Below, piece by piece: positions 1 through 6,841 of a stretch of 64,000 bases of DNA (positions are counted from its first letter, which is position 1; the number at the start of each line of letters is the position of its first letter). Both the position numbers and the translations under genes were made by a program. The stretch is from an uncultured Candidatus Actinomarina sp. (GTDB lineage Bacteria; Actinomycetota; Acidimicrobiia; Actinomarinales; Actinomarinaceae). The notes beneath the pieces are model-generated. The model searched no databases, was not told where the DNA came from, and worked only from the letters and a program-made list of their open reading frames with translations. Where the stretch lies: assembly GCA_902519845.1 (NCBI GenBank), contig CABYLQ010000004.1, positions 1 to 64,000 on the forward strand, written 5' to 3'.

Positions 1-1
1 C

Positions 2-908
2 GGTGATACTTCAGGTGATATAGGAAAAGGCATCGCTGTTGACTCTTCTGGAAATTCTTATATCACAGGAGAGTTTGACGGAACAGTAAATTTTGGTGGC
101 GGTGATGTTATCTCTAATTCATATTCAGATATTTTTATACTGAAGCTGAATTCCTCTGGTACTTTTCAATGGGTTAGTACTTTTATTGATCCTGGGGTAA
201 GTAGTGGATACGACATAGCAGTTGATTCTTCTGGTAACTCTTATATCACAGGGGTCTTTGAAGCAACAATAAATTTTGGTGGAGGTTATCTTACTGCTCA
301 ATCAAATTCGTTGGACATTTTTGTATTAAAGCTAGATTCTTCTGGTGCATTTCAATGGGCAAACAATTATGGTGGCTCTTCATCTGATCAAGGACAGGGG
401 ATAGCTGTTGACTCTTCTGGAAATTCTTATATCACAGGATACTTTCAGCAAACGGTTGATTTTGGTGAAGGTAATGTTACTTCTGGTGGATTTTGATATC
501 TTTGTTTTAAAGCTGAACTCCTCAGGCACTTTTCAATGGGTTAAAACTTATGCTGGTGATCATGTTGATTATCCATATGCGATAGCTGTTGATTCCTCTA
601 GTAATGTTTACATCACAGGATACTTTGTCTCTTCAGATATAGATTTTGGTTCAGGAAGCCTTAATTCTGGAGCAGGTTCTAAACTCTTTGTTTTAAAGCT
701 GAACTCCTCTGGTACCTTTCAATGGGTTAACACTTCCAGTAGTCCAAATTCTCCTGGTTACGATATAACTGTTGATTCTTCAAGCAATGTCTATATCACA
801 GGATCTTTTGATTTCACAGTAGATTTTGGCGGGGGTGACGTTACTCCTGCTGGAGGTAATGATATCTTTGTTTTAAAGCTGAACTCCTCTGGTGGGGGAA
901 TTGAATAA
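2..908 (+). pseudogene. SBBP beta-propeller repeat protein, 3' part, frameshifted
   Basis: The 3' part of a secreted-type protein built from repeats of about 61 residues, each with the pattern AVDSSGNSYITG, then a TVDFGGG strand, then DIFVLKLNSSGTFQW. This is the SBBP (seven-bladed beta-propeller) style of repeat. The reading frame is open from base 2 and stops at 494-496. The same repeat continues one frame over to the stop at 908. The break lies in a run of four T at 491-494; removing one T restores the frame. The final copy ends abruptly after KLNSSG with a short GGGIE tail. The start lies before the window. It is either a decayed gene, a phase-variable tract or an assembly error in a homopolymer. 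The ligand or role is unknown. Confidence 0.75.
61..802 (+). repeat. Five tandem ~183-base coding repeats (SBBP units)
   Basis: The string atcacagg marks each unit. Equivalent bases fall at about 61, 244, 430, 611 and 794. The intervals are 183, 186, 181 and 183 bases. Only the 181-base interval is not a multiple of three, which independently places the frameshift between 430 and 611. The copies are diverged, so this is an old protein repeat rather than a recent DNA duplication. Confidence 0.8.
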
Positions 909-917
909 ATGGGGTAC

Positions 918-953
918 TTTAATTAAACAAAACTATTTGTTTAATTAAATTTT
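918..953 (+). terminator. Intrinsic terminator after the SBBP gene
   Basis: A perfect 14-base inverted repeat (918-931 with 936-949) closes a four-base loop and is followed by TTTT. The stem is almost all A and T, so strength is uncertain, but it sits nine bases after the SBBP stop codon. Nothing else was recognised in 909-998 before the TM2 gene promoter. Confidence 0.6.
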
Positions 954-998
954 CAATGATAATAACCAAGTTCGAACACACACCTAATTTGTTTTTGA

Positions 999-1004
999 TA
1001 TCAT
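999..1004 (+). promoter_or_regulatory. -10 box TATCAT, leaderless-type, TM2 gene
   Basis: TATCAT lies at -12 to -7 relative to the ATG at 1011. That puts the predicted transcription start on the start codon itself. No Shine-Dalgarno sequence precedes this ATG. Confidence 0.55.
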
Positions 1005-1010
1005 ATTTCT

Positions 1011-1337
1011 ATGAGTAATGCTGAAGAACTAGCAAAATACAAGAAGCTATTAGATGATCGTGTAATCACACAGGATGACTTTGATAAAAAGAAAGAACAA
1101 CTTTTAAATAGCAATGAGTCAACAGGATTAACAACTGACAACACATGGCTTGTTACTTTGTTATTATGTTTTTTTGCTGGTTTTTTGGGTATACACAGAT
1201 TTTATGTTGGAAAAATGGGGACTGGTTTTTTACAAATAATTACACTTGGCGGTCTTGGTTTATGGGTACTCCTTGATTTAATAATGATAGTTATAGGAAA
1301 ATTTACCGATAAAGAAGGCAAGTTTATTACAAGATAA
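1011..1337 (+). CDS. SHOCT-TM2 domain membrane protein
   Basis: A 108-residue membrane protein. Residues 1-35 look like a SHOCT (short C-terminal-type) helix pair, with the pattern KYKKLLDDRVITQDDFDKKK. Residues 43-108 form a TM2 domain: two hydrophobic helices joined by the characteristic GIHRFYVGKMGTG turn. TM2 proteins are small inner-membrane proteins of unclear function. The gene stands alone between a terminator-like hairpin upstream and a series of hairpins downstream. Family assignment is firm; function is unknown. Confidence 0.85.
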   Translation: MSNAEELAKYKKLLDDRVITQDDFDKKKEQLLNSNESTGLTTDNTWLVTLLLCFFAGFLGIHRFYVGKMGTGFLQIITLGGLGLWVLLDLIMIVIGKFTDKEGKFITR

Positions 1338-1370
1338 TTATTCTTTTAAAACATTTGTGTTTTACGAAAA

Positions 1371-1395
1371 AGGGAGTTCAGACAGAGAACTCCCT
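1371..1395 (+). other. GC-containing hairpin after TM2 gene
   Basis: A nine-base perfect stem (AGGGAGTTC at 1371-1379 with its complement at 1387-1395) and a seven-base loop. It is followed by CTCTCT, not a T run. It is therefore a stem-loop of unknown role, or a weak 3' end for the TM2 message. Confidence 0.5.
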
Positions 1396-1399
1396 CTCT

Positions 1400-1541
1400 C
1401 TAAGTCAAATATTACAAGATGTAAAAGTAATATAAGATTTAATCATCTTACAGTGGTTAATAAGTAAACTTCAAGAGACAAAGTTTCTATCACTAGTACT
1501 TTGTCACGAAAAGGGGACTCGCCGGTTCCCTTTTCATTTTT
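1400..1541 (+). ncRNA. Candidate small structured RNA ending in a terminator
   Basis: An eight-base stem (GACAAAGT at 1477-1484 with ACTTTGTC at 1498-1505) comes directly before an 11-base terminator stem (1508-1518 with 1525-1535) followed by ATTTTTT. A weaker stem AAGATG/CATCTT lies upstream. There is no coding frame. The 5' end is a guess, because no promoter was identified with certainty. Confidence 0.3.
1508..1541 (+). terminator. Intrinsic terminator
   Basis: Stem GAAAAGGGGAC at 1508-1518 pairs with 1525-1535 (one G-T wobble), loop TCGCCG, followed by a T-rich tail to 1541. Confidence 0.65.
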
Positions 1542-1598
1542 TAAATGTTTAATAAATAATTAAAATAAACAACGAATAAATGCCTAATATATTGCTAT

Positions 1599-1667
1599 AG
1601 CTTTTAAATTCCGGACAGAATTTTGAAGCTTGTAAAAGAGGGATAGTCAAGTCATCCCTCTTTTTTT
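1599..1667 (+). ncRNA. Candidate second hairpin-plus-terminator module
   Basis: Thirteen-base arms at 1599-1611 and 1618-1630 (one mismatch, one wobble, loop CGGACA) are followed after three bases by an 11-base terminator stem and eight T. This repeats the hairpin-then-terminator plan of the preceding 100 bases with no sequence identity. It may be the 3' end of a short transcript. No promoter is assigned. Confidence 0.3.
1634..1667 (+). terminator. Strong intrinsic terminator
   Basis: A perfect stem AAAAGAGGGAT (1634-1644) with ATCCCTCTTTT (1654-1664), a nine-base loop, and a T run continuing to 1667. It separates the upstream hairpin region from the helix-turn-helix gene. Confidence 0.75.
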
Positions 1668-1728
1668 ATTGTTCTTCATAAACACCACACAAGATTAAGA
1701 TTTAAACGGCTATCTATTTTGAGGAATT

Positions 1729-1779
1729 TAAATAGCTATTTAGATAAGGGGTTTCTCCAGGATGGGAACCCTCTTATCT
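1729..1779 (+). promoter_or_regulatory. Palindrome and long hairpin upstream of the HTH gene
   Basis: TAAATAGCTATTTA at 1729-1742 is a perfect 14-base palindrome of operator type. It runs directly into a hairpin whose arms (1742-1755 and 1765-1779) pair over 14 bases with one bulged T. No T run follows, so it is not an ordinary terminator. It sits 57 bases before the HTH start and could be an operator or a regulatory RNA element. This is inference from position only. Confidence 0.35.
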
Positions 1780-1823
1780 TTCACCCCATACATACCACTA
1801 AAACCAACGACGATTTCAACTGT

Positions 1824-1829
1824 TAAAAT
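1824..1829 (+). promoter_or_regulatory. -10 box TAAAAT, leaderless-type, HTH gene
   Basis: TAAAAT lies at -13 to -8 relative to the ATG at 1837. This supports 1837, not the upstream in-frame ATG at 1762 that falls in the loop of the long hairpin, as the real start. Confidence 0.5.
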
Positions 1830-1836
1830 TATCTAT

Positions 1837-2256
1837 ATGGAAGAGATTAAACCAGATAATAAAGACTTTAGAATAGCTGAACTACACGTAGAAGGCTTAT
1901 CCAATCCACAGATTGCCATAGCATTAGGGCTAAATAGATCTACTGTTTATAGAAGACTTCAAACTCCCCAATGTAAAGGCGTTATCAATGAGATAAGAAA
2001 TATTTATCACAATTCACTTATAGCAAGAATGCATAATTTGGCGGCAAAAGTAATTAATGCATATTACAAGAAAATTTCAGATGGAGATATAACCGCATCA
2101 GAATTAAATGGATTTTTAAGACTGATGACAAATTTATTTACTAAAGATAACACTGTATATGAATTTGAAAATCCAGAGATTGTAAGTTATGTTCAATTTC
2201 AAAGAGATCTAGATATTACACCTGTCGAGAGATTTAAAAATGGTGAGTATAATTAA
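1837..2256 (+). CDS. Small helix-turn-helix DNA-binding protein
   Basis: A 139-residue protein. Residues about 10-45 contain a helix-turn-helix of resolvase/transposase or phage small-terminase type (LSNPQIAIALGLNRSTVYRR). The rest is predicted helical, ending in an acidic tail. The start at 1837 was chosen over the in-frame ATG at 1762 because a TANNNT box ends seven bases before it and the extra residues are not protein-like. The gene sits six bases before the first metalloprotease lipoprotein gene, so it may be co-transcribed with and regulate that set. A phage-derived origin is also possible. Confidence 0.6.
   Translation: MEEIKPDNKDFRIAELHVEGLSNPQIAIALGLNRSTVYRRLQTPQCKGVINEIRNIYHNSLIARMHNLAAKVINAYYKKISDGDITASELNGFLRLMTNLFTKDNTVYEFENPEIVSYVQFQRDLDITPVERFKNGEYN
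2248..2253 (+). promoter_or_regulatory. TATAAT box before the first metalloprotease gene
   Basis: A perfect TATAAT overlaps the end of the HTH gene at -15 to -10 from the ATG at 2263. It may give the protease gene its own nearly leaderless start, independent of read-through from the HTH gene. Confidence 0.35.
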
Positions 2257-2262
2257 CTCAAT

Positions 2263-3462
2263 ATGAAAAAAACTTCATTATTTTTATTTCTTTTGTTAAT
2301 TACATGTAGCGGAGCACAAGATGAGATTGTGGATTCGCAAGATTCATCTGACAATATTGTAAAAGATACAATTGTTGCTGAAGTTACTCCAACTGATGCG
2401 CCTGAGGATAATGAATCAGAAAATACAAAATCTTCAGATAGTTGTTCAGCTAAAACAGAAGTACATAAATGTCATTACATTGCTGTTGAATATGACAAAC
2501 CTCAAAAAGACTTCTCACAAGAAATTGTTGTAGCTACTGATGTTCCACAAACAGTTATCGATGAATATTATGAAATTCACTCAATGCTAAATGACATCAT
2601 TGGAGCATACAATAGATACGTGACAGTTGTAACTACTACAAATGAATTTTCACAGCCAGTGTTTGATAAATTAAAAGAGATACATTGGGATCAGGAATTA
2701 AACATCATAGACGGTTATTTAGTCGGTGCAGGATGTCTCACAGGTTCAGGTATGTGGCAAGTATTTCCTCCAGATCCATATTCACTCTGCATAATGGATT
2801 ATGAATTCATAGAGTATCCACATGAAACAAGAGAATGGGGTAGCCCACTTCTAGAAAGAAGAGCAGTAATTTATCATGGGTGGGCTCATGAGTATTTTCA
2901 TCGATATCAGAGAGCATTTCATTATGAATTAAATATGGGAAATCTAGATTCTGTCGATACACCAGTTTGGTGGATTGAAGGAGCTGCAATAGTATTTCCA
3001 AATATATGGTTAAACCAATCTTGGCAAAACATCACTCTTTTTGAAGGATCATCATTTGATGACGTCAACGTAGAAGGAATTAATTTGGATGAGTGGTATA
3101 AAAATGCAAAAAAAGCTGCGCAGGGTCAATCGCATCCAGATGACCGTTGTAATAATTATATGTTTTCTAAATTAGATATTAGCTATGATACTTCTGGATT
3201 TTGTTTTATAGGAATAGCAAATGCATATCTCGCATATCTGACTTCTTATGAAGTTGTTTGGGTAGATATTCCAAAAGATATTTATGAACTTAGTTTTGAA
3301 GGTTCTTTTAAAAAACATACAAATATGACAACTGATGAATTTTTTGATAAATTTAATTCATTCATGAGGGAGGGTGACCCAAATGATCCACCACCCGATG
3401 GCTTTTTTCCTGATAAACCAATTTCTGAAGTAGTTAATTTTTTTAAGTATGCTGATGCCTAG
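2263..3462 (+). CDS. Lipoprotein with HExxH zinc-metalloprotease motif (1 of 3)
   Basis: A 399-residue predicted surface lipoprotein. The signal peptide ends in a lipobox LITC near residue 15. A low-complexity acidic, serine- and threonine-rich linker follows to about residue 55. The zinc motif HEYFH is at residues 209-213 and a WIEGAA motif puts a likely third ligand, Glu239, 26 residues later, as in gluzincin peptidases. It shares the flanks WAHEYFH, the EGAA motif and a DPPPxGFFP C terminus with the gene at 4777, so these two are paralogues. The substrate is unknown. A non-peptidase use of the fold cannot be excluded. Confidence 0.65.
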   Translation: MKKTSLFLFLLLITCSGAQDEIVDSQDSSDNIVKDTIVAEVTPTDAPEDNESENTKSSDSCSAKTEVHKCHYIAVEYDKPQKDFSQEIVVATDVPQTVIDEYYEIHSMLNDIIGAYNRYVTVVTTTNEFSQPVFDKLKEIHWDQELNIIDGYLVGAGCLTGSGMWQVFPPDPYSLCIMDYEFIEYPHETREWGSPLLERRAVIYHGWAHEYFHRYQRAFHYELNMGNLDSVDTPVWWIEGAAIVFPNIWLNQSWQNITLFEGSSFDDVNVEGINLDEWYKNAKKAAQGQSHPDDRCNNYMFSKLDISYDTSGFCFIGIANAYLAYLTSYEVVWVDIPKDIYELSFEGSFKKHTNMTTDEFFDKFNSFMREGDPNDPPPDGFFPDKPISEVVNFFKYADA

Positions 3463-4625
3463 TGTTTATAAAACAATATAAAAAACTTTGTTATTTAATT
3501 TTTCCATTTTTTATTTTTGGTTGTGGTAATTCTCAGGATCAAGTGTCTGTAGTTCAGGACACATCAAATAATAACGAACAGGACACAACAACAACTATTG
3601 AAGACACAACAACCACTATTGCAGACACAACAACAACTATTGCAGGCTCGTCAGCAAGCAATGTTGTAAAGAACAAATGTGATGACTGTGAGTATGTAAC
3701 TATTACTGAATTGATATCAAATCTTGATAACATCCCAAAATTTGCATGGAATGACTACCAAAGAATAGTTACTGAAAATAATATATTTGAAAATAATTCT
3801 TTTGAAATCATATTAAATGTTGGTCCTTCTACTTCTCTGTACTTTTTAGATAATGAGCAATATATTCAAAAAGGTATTAGTTTTTGGCAAAACTTTAATC
3901 TGCCAGAAAAGTATTACGGATTCTTCTATAACTATGACGACCTAGATTGGGCTGTTAATGAATTAAATTCTTCAGGTTTTGAAGGAGGTATGGCTAGAGC
4001 TCCATGTCGTGATGATATTTGTACCGGAGCTAATTCAGGTATTTATCAAAGACCACCTCATTTCGGAGTTGGTGTATTTGGAATTAGTAATGCAGATTCT
4101 ATAGATATATATAGATACGGTCCTCTACATATTCATGAAGTAACACATTCAGTTGTTGCATCTCAATGGATTGGTAACGCTAGAAATCCACAACAGAGTG
4201 CAAATGATGCTTCACCTTGTTGGTTAAATGAAGGAATTGCTCATGCAGCTGGAATATCTCTTGGAGTTGATAGTTATGTTGAATATTTAGACATGAGATC
4301 AGCACAAGTAAGGGTTAGGCATATTCAAGCTCCATTTAATGACTACTCAGCTTCTGCAGTTTTAGATTATTACAACAAGAGTATTCCTGGACTTTGTATT
4401 AAAAATCCTGACTATGTTCTTGGGTATTCAATTGGTTACCTAACTGTTGAAGCTATGAATGCTATGTCTGGTGCTGATTCTGGTATGCATATGTATTCCA
4501 TAATGGCAAATGGTAAAGAGTTTGAAGAAGCTTTCGAGATTATTTACGACATATCATGGAATGACGCAAAACCTATCTTCGCAGAATATGTAAGTATGGT
4601 TATTACAAATCTTTTTAAATCTTAA
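3462..4625 (+). CDS. Lipoprotein with HExxH zinc-metalloprotease motif (2 of 3)
   Basis: A 387-residue predicted lipoprotein starting at GTG, which overlaps the previous TAG stop by one base. The lipobox is FIFGC near residue 21. A linker of three DTTTTI repeats follows. HEVTH is at residues 225-229 and WLNEGIAH gives the likely third ligand Glu257, resembling peptidase MA-type gluzincins (HExxH followed by NEG). It is clearly more distant from the two neighbouring proteins than they are from each other. The tight overlap indicates joint expression with gene 1. Substrate unknown. Confidence 0.65.
   Translation: MFIKQYKKLCYLIFPFFIFGCGNSQDQVSVVQDTSNNNEQDTTTTIEDTTTTIADTTTTIAGSSASNVVKNKCDDCEYVTITELISNLDNIPKFAWNDYQRIVTENNIFENNSFEIILNVGPSTSLYFLDNEQYIQKGISFWQNFNLPEKYYGFFYNYDDLDWAVNELNSSGFEGGMARAPCRDDICTGANSGIYQRPPHFGVGVFGISNADSIDIYRYGPLHIHEVTHSVVASQWIGNARNPQQSANDASPCWLNEGIAHAAGISLGVDSYVEYLDMRSAQVRVRHIQAPFNDYSASAVLDYYNKSIPGLCIKNPDYVLGYSIGYLTVEAMNAMSGADSGMHMYSIMANGKEFEEAFEIIYDISWNDAKPIFAEYVSMVITNLFKS
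3582..3644 (+). repeat. Three 21-base tandem repeats (DTTTTI linker)
   Basis: Three near-identical 21-base units at 3582-3602, 3603-3623 and 3624-3644 encode the threonine-rich spacer just after the lipobox. The unit length keeps the frame, so slippage would only lengthen or shorten the linker. Confidence 0.8.
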
Positions 4626-4676
4626 ATTTTAGATATTTTAGTCCTAATTTATAAAAATTTAGTGTAGGATTTGATT

Positions 4677-4729
4677 AGGTAATAAGCCTGTTACCTCAAA
4701 AAAGAGTTCAGGAAACTGGACTCTTTTTT
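4677..4729 (+). terminator. Hairpin plus strong terminator after metalloprotease 2
   Basis: A six-base stem AGGTAA/TTACCT (4677-4682 with 4691-4696) is followed at once by a 14-base stem (4698-4711 with 4716-4729, one wobble) closing a GAAA tetraloop. The 3' arm itself ends in six T. The large stem is a convincing intrinsic terminator and is roughly symmetric (A run before, T run after), so it could also work from the other strand. Confidence 0.75.
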
Positions 4730-4763
4730 ATATTTTGAATCACATAAATTAAATATATGTATA

Positions 4764-4769
4764 TAAAAT
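4764..4769 (+). promoter_or_regulatory. -10 box TAAAAT, leaderless-type, metalloprotease 3
   Basis: TAAAAT lies at -13 to -8 from the ATG at 4777, downstream of the terminator at 4698-4729. The third metalloprotease therefore has its own promoter. Confidence 0.55.
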
Positions 4770-4776
4770 ACATTTA

Positions 4777-6147
4777 ATGAAAAAATCAACTATATTAATT
4801 TTATTAATCTCTTTCTGTGGAGGTAATTTAGTAACAATAGAGGATGAAAGCACTACAACTATTACGGAATCTCAAGACACTACAACAACAACTACTACTA
4901 CTGTTGCACCTTCAACATCTACTACTGTTGCACCTTCAACAACCACTCCGCAATCTCAAGAATCAAATGAAGTAAATGCAATTGAATATTCTAATTTGCC
5001 ATTTCAGGTTAATGTAAATAAAAGAAACGCTAATTGCAAAATTAGAGAATATATTCAATCTATAGATATACCGGTAAAACAGCATTTCGAAGAGATTGGT
5101 TGGGATAAGCCTAAAAGTTTTGAAGATGCAGAAATTTGTTTTCTTTATTCAGATGGTATTTCTGATGAATTTATAAAACAACATAGTGAATTTCATAATA
5201 TTTTATTTGATTATCTCGGAGCTTATGATCGTTATGTACATTATGTATATTCAAAAAATGATGAAGAAAACACAGATGCACTCGAAATATTAAATCAATT
5301 AGGTGTTTATGGAAGTACAACAAACACTGTCGAAGACTTTTTCGATGATCGAAGTTGTTTGAGTGGTTTCTTCTTGTTTAATAATTTAGATTCAGGAATA
5401 AATGAATATTCATTTTGTAACCAACCTGATCCCTTTTTATATACACCCTGGATTGCAAATGATAAAGATAAAACCCTTTCATATTACGATTTAATGTTTG
5501 GTTGGGCACATGAATATTTTCATCATTATCAGAGAAAATTCACATATGATCGCACTATGGGCATGGATACAGATAGTTGGGATGGTTACAAACATATAAA
5601 TGTAGGTGCATGGCATACAGAAGGTGCTGCAAATATATTTCCAAAACTCCTCTTGAGAGAGGTGTATGATGATTTATCTTTAACTATTGATAACAATTAC
5701 CCACAACCTGAAAGAAGAGGTCATGATCAAAGCCTTCCGGATGAAATCTGCAGCAATGTTCAATGCGATTGGGAAGGTGAATATTACGAAGTAAAAAAAC
5801 ATATTATGGGGCAAGGTACATATGATAAAGGCGATGTTAAATGTCGTGAAATGAGTAGTCTTGAAGATAGTAGATCTACGTGGTCTTGTGGTGTAGCGGG
5901 GGGTTTTATTGTAAATATGTATCTCGCCTACATAACATCTTTCGAAACAATGTTTTTTGAAATACTAGAAGATTCTTATGAGACTAGTTTTCCTGAATCA
6001 TTTGAAAAAAATGTAGGAATGACTCTAGATGATTTTTATACTGATTTTAATAATTTTATGAGAGAAGGCAATGTTGACGACCCACCACCACCTGGATTCT
6101 TTCCAACTGAACCACTTTCAAAATTAGTAAATTTTAAAAATAAATAA
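4777..6147 (+). CDS. Lipoprotein with HExxH zinc-metalloprotease motif (3 of 3)
   Basis: A 456-residue predicted lipoprotein. The lipobox is ISFC near residue 14. A threonine-rich linker with two TTTVAPST repeats runs to about residue 55. HEYFH is at residues 245-249 and WHTEGAA supplies a likely third ligand, Glu282. The C terminus repeats the DPPPPGFFP ending of the gene at 2263, its closest relative here. Cysteines spread through the catalytic region suggest disulphides, as expected outside the cytoplasm. It has its own promoter and follows a terminator. Substrate unknown. Confidence 0.65.
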   Translation: MKKSTILILLISFCGGNLVTIEDESTTTITESQDTTTTTTTTVAPSTSTTVAPSTTTPQSQESNEVNAIEYSNLPFQVNVNKRNANCKIREYIQSIDIPVKQHFEEIGWDKPKSFEDAEICFLYSDGISDEFIKQHSEFHNILFDYLGAYDRYVHYVYSKNDEENTDALEILNQLGVYGSTTNTVEDFFDDRSCLSGFFLFNNLDSGINEYSFCNQPDPFLYTPWIANDKDKTLSYYDLMFGWAHEYFHHYQRKFTYDRTMGMDTDSWDGYKHINVGAWHTEGAANIFPKLLLREVYDDLSLTIDNNYPQPERRGHDQSLPDEICSNVQCDWEGEYYEVKKHIMGQGTYDKGDVKCREMSSLEDSRSTWSCGVAGGFIVNMYLAYITSFETMFFEILEDSYETSFPESFEKNVGMTLDDFYTDFNNFMREGNVDDPPPPGFFPTEPLSKLVNFKNK

Positions 6148-6182
6148 TAATTTTTTTCCGTACTTGCATTCGTTTTTGTTAA

Positions 6183-6188
6183 TAAAAT
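6183..6188 (+). promoter_or_regulatory. -10 box TAAAAT, leaderless-type, SemiSWEET
   Basis: TAAAAT lies exactly at -12 to -7 from the ATG at 6195. Confidence 0.55.
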
Positions 6189-6194
6189 GAAAAA

Positions 6195-6458
6195 ATGAAT
6201 TTTTTATTCATTGGATATTTTGCTGTTTTTTTTACTGTTGTATCTTTTTTGCCACAAGCAATTAAAACCTTAAAAACACGTGAAGTAAACGGATTGTCAG
6301 CTCTTACGTATTTATTCTTGTTTCTTGGGTCGCTATCTTGGTTTAGTTATGGAATAGTGTTATCTGATGTTCCTTTAATTGTTACAAATTTTCTCACTAC
6401 TTTTTTTACCGGTTTAATTCTATTTTTAATAGTTAAAGAGAAATCAAAAACTAACTAA
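6195..6458 (+). CDS. SemiSWEET / PQ-loop small sugar transporter
   Basis: An 87-residue protein with three predicted membrane helices and a PQ motif (FLPQAIKTLKTRE) after the first. This matches the bacterial SemiSWEET size and plan; these proteins work as dimers to move sugars passively across the inner membrane. The substrate cannot be read from the sequence. The gene's 3' end overlaps the leftward gene at 6451 by eight bases, tail to tail. Confidence 0.8.
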   Translation: MNFLFIGYFAVFFTVVSFLPQAIKTLKTREVNGLSALTYLFLFLGSLSWFSYGIVLSDVPLIVTNFLTTFFTGLILFLIVKEKSKTN

Positions 6459-6825
6459 GCCCACCTTTGTATCTTTTTGATACTGGATTCATGGGTGCAA
6501 GGTTTTCCATCAACTCATCTGATACATCACCAAGAACTGTCATTTTTTCAATATTCGCAATTTCGCGGAATTTCACATTAACCGGTGTGCCCATTACTTT
6601 TCCAGCTAACCCTTGAAAATTATCTGATTTCTCAAAAACCTCAACTAAAGTTCCTGTGTTGGAATCTTCATCAAGAAACCATTCAAACTTAATCAATCCT
6701 TCAGGGTCTACACTATCAATAAACTGACATTGTTCATTTAATATGAAATCCATAAACATATCTCTGTCATCGAATGACACATCAATAATTACTGTAATGT
6801 TTCCATTATTGTTATGTAATTGCAT
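6451..6825 (-). CDS. Conserved-looking small protein, possible ABM-type fold
   Basis: A 124-residue soluble protein. An N-terminal ITVIIDVSFDD strand, a helix, then EGLIKFEWFLDEDSNTGTLVEVFE resembles the alternating layout of antibiotic-biosynthesis-monooxygenase-like (dimeric alpha-beta barrel) proteins, but I do not recognise the family with confidence. The last 40 residues (from KVMGTPVNVKFREI) look like an extra C-terminal segment. It is the last gene of the leftward operon, 16 bases after the gamma-glutamyltransferase gene, with AGGAG-like sequence upstream of its start. Confidence 0.5.
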   Translation of the reverse strand: MQLHNNNGNITVIIDVSFDDRDMFMDFILNEQCQFIDSVDPEGLIKFEWFLDEDSNTGTLVEVFEKSDNFQGLAGKVMGTPVNVKFREIANIEKMTVLGDVSDELMENLAPMNPVSKRYKGGLS

Positions 6826-6841
6826 TTTTCTCCTTTTTTAT

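Larger units (their letters stand above)
1338..1836 (+). other. 499-base gap rich in RNA hairpins, no convincing ORF
   Basis: This is the longest gene-free stretch in the window. It holds a hairpin at 1371-1395, a hairpin plus terminator at 1477-1541, a second hairpin plus terminator at 1599-1667, a 14-base palindrome at 1729-1742, and a long bulged hairpin at 1742-1779. No open reading frame with a convincing start was seen. In a genome where genes usually abut, this amount of structure suggests small RNAs or the remains of an inserted element. Confidence 0.55.

Noticed and set aside
1-908. Regularly spaced repeats that could suggest a CRISPR array
   Set aside because: Units are about 183 bases, diverged and coding in frame; they are protein repeats.
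961-990. AGTTCGAAC as a tRNA T-loop or SOS box
   Set aside because: No acceptor or anticodon stems fit around it, and the second half-site of an actinobacterial SOS box is missing.
1762-1836. N-terminal extension of the HTH gene from ATG 1762
   Set aside because: This ATG lies in the loop of a hairpin; the extra 25 residues look non-protein-like, and a -10 box precedes the ATG at 1837.
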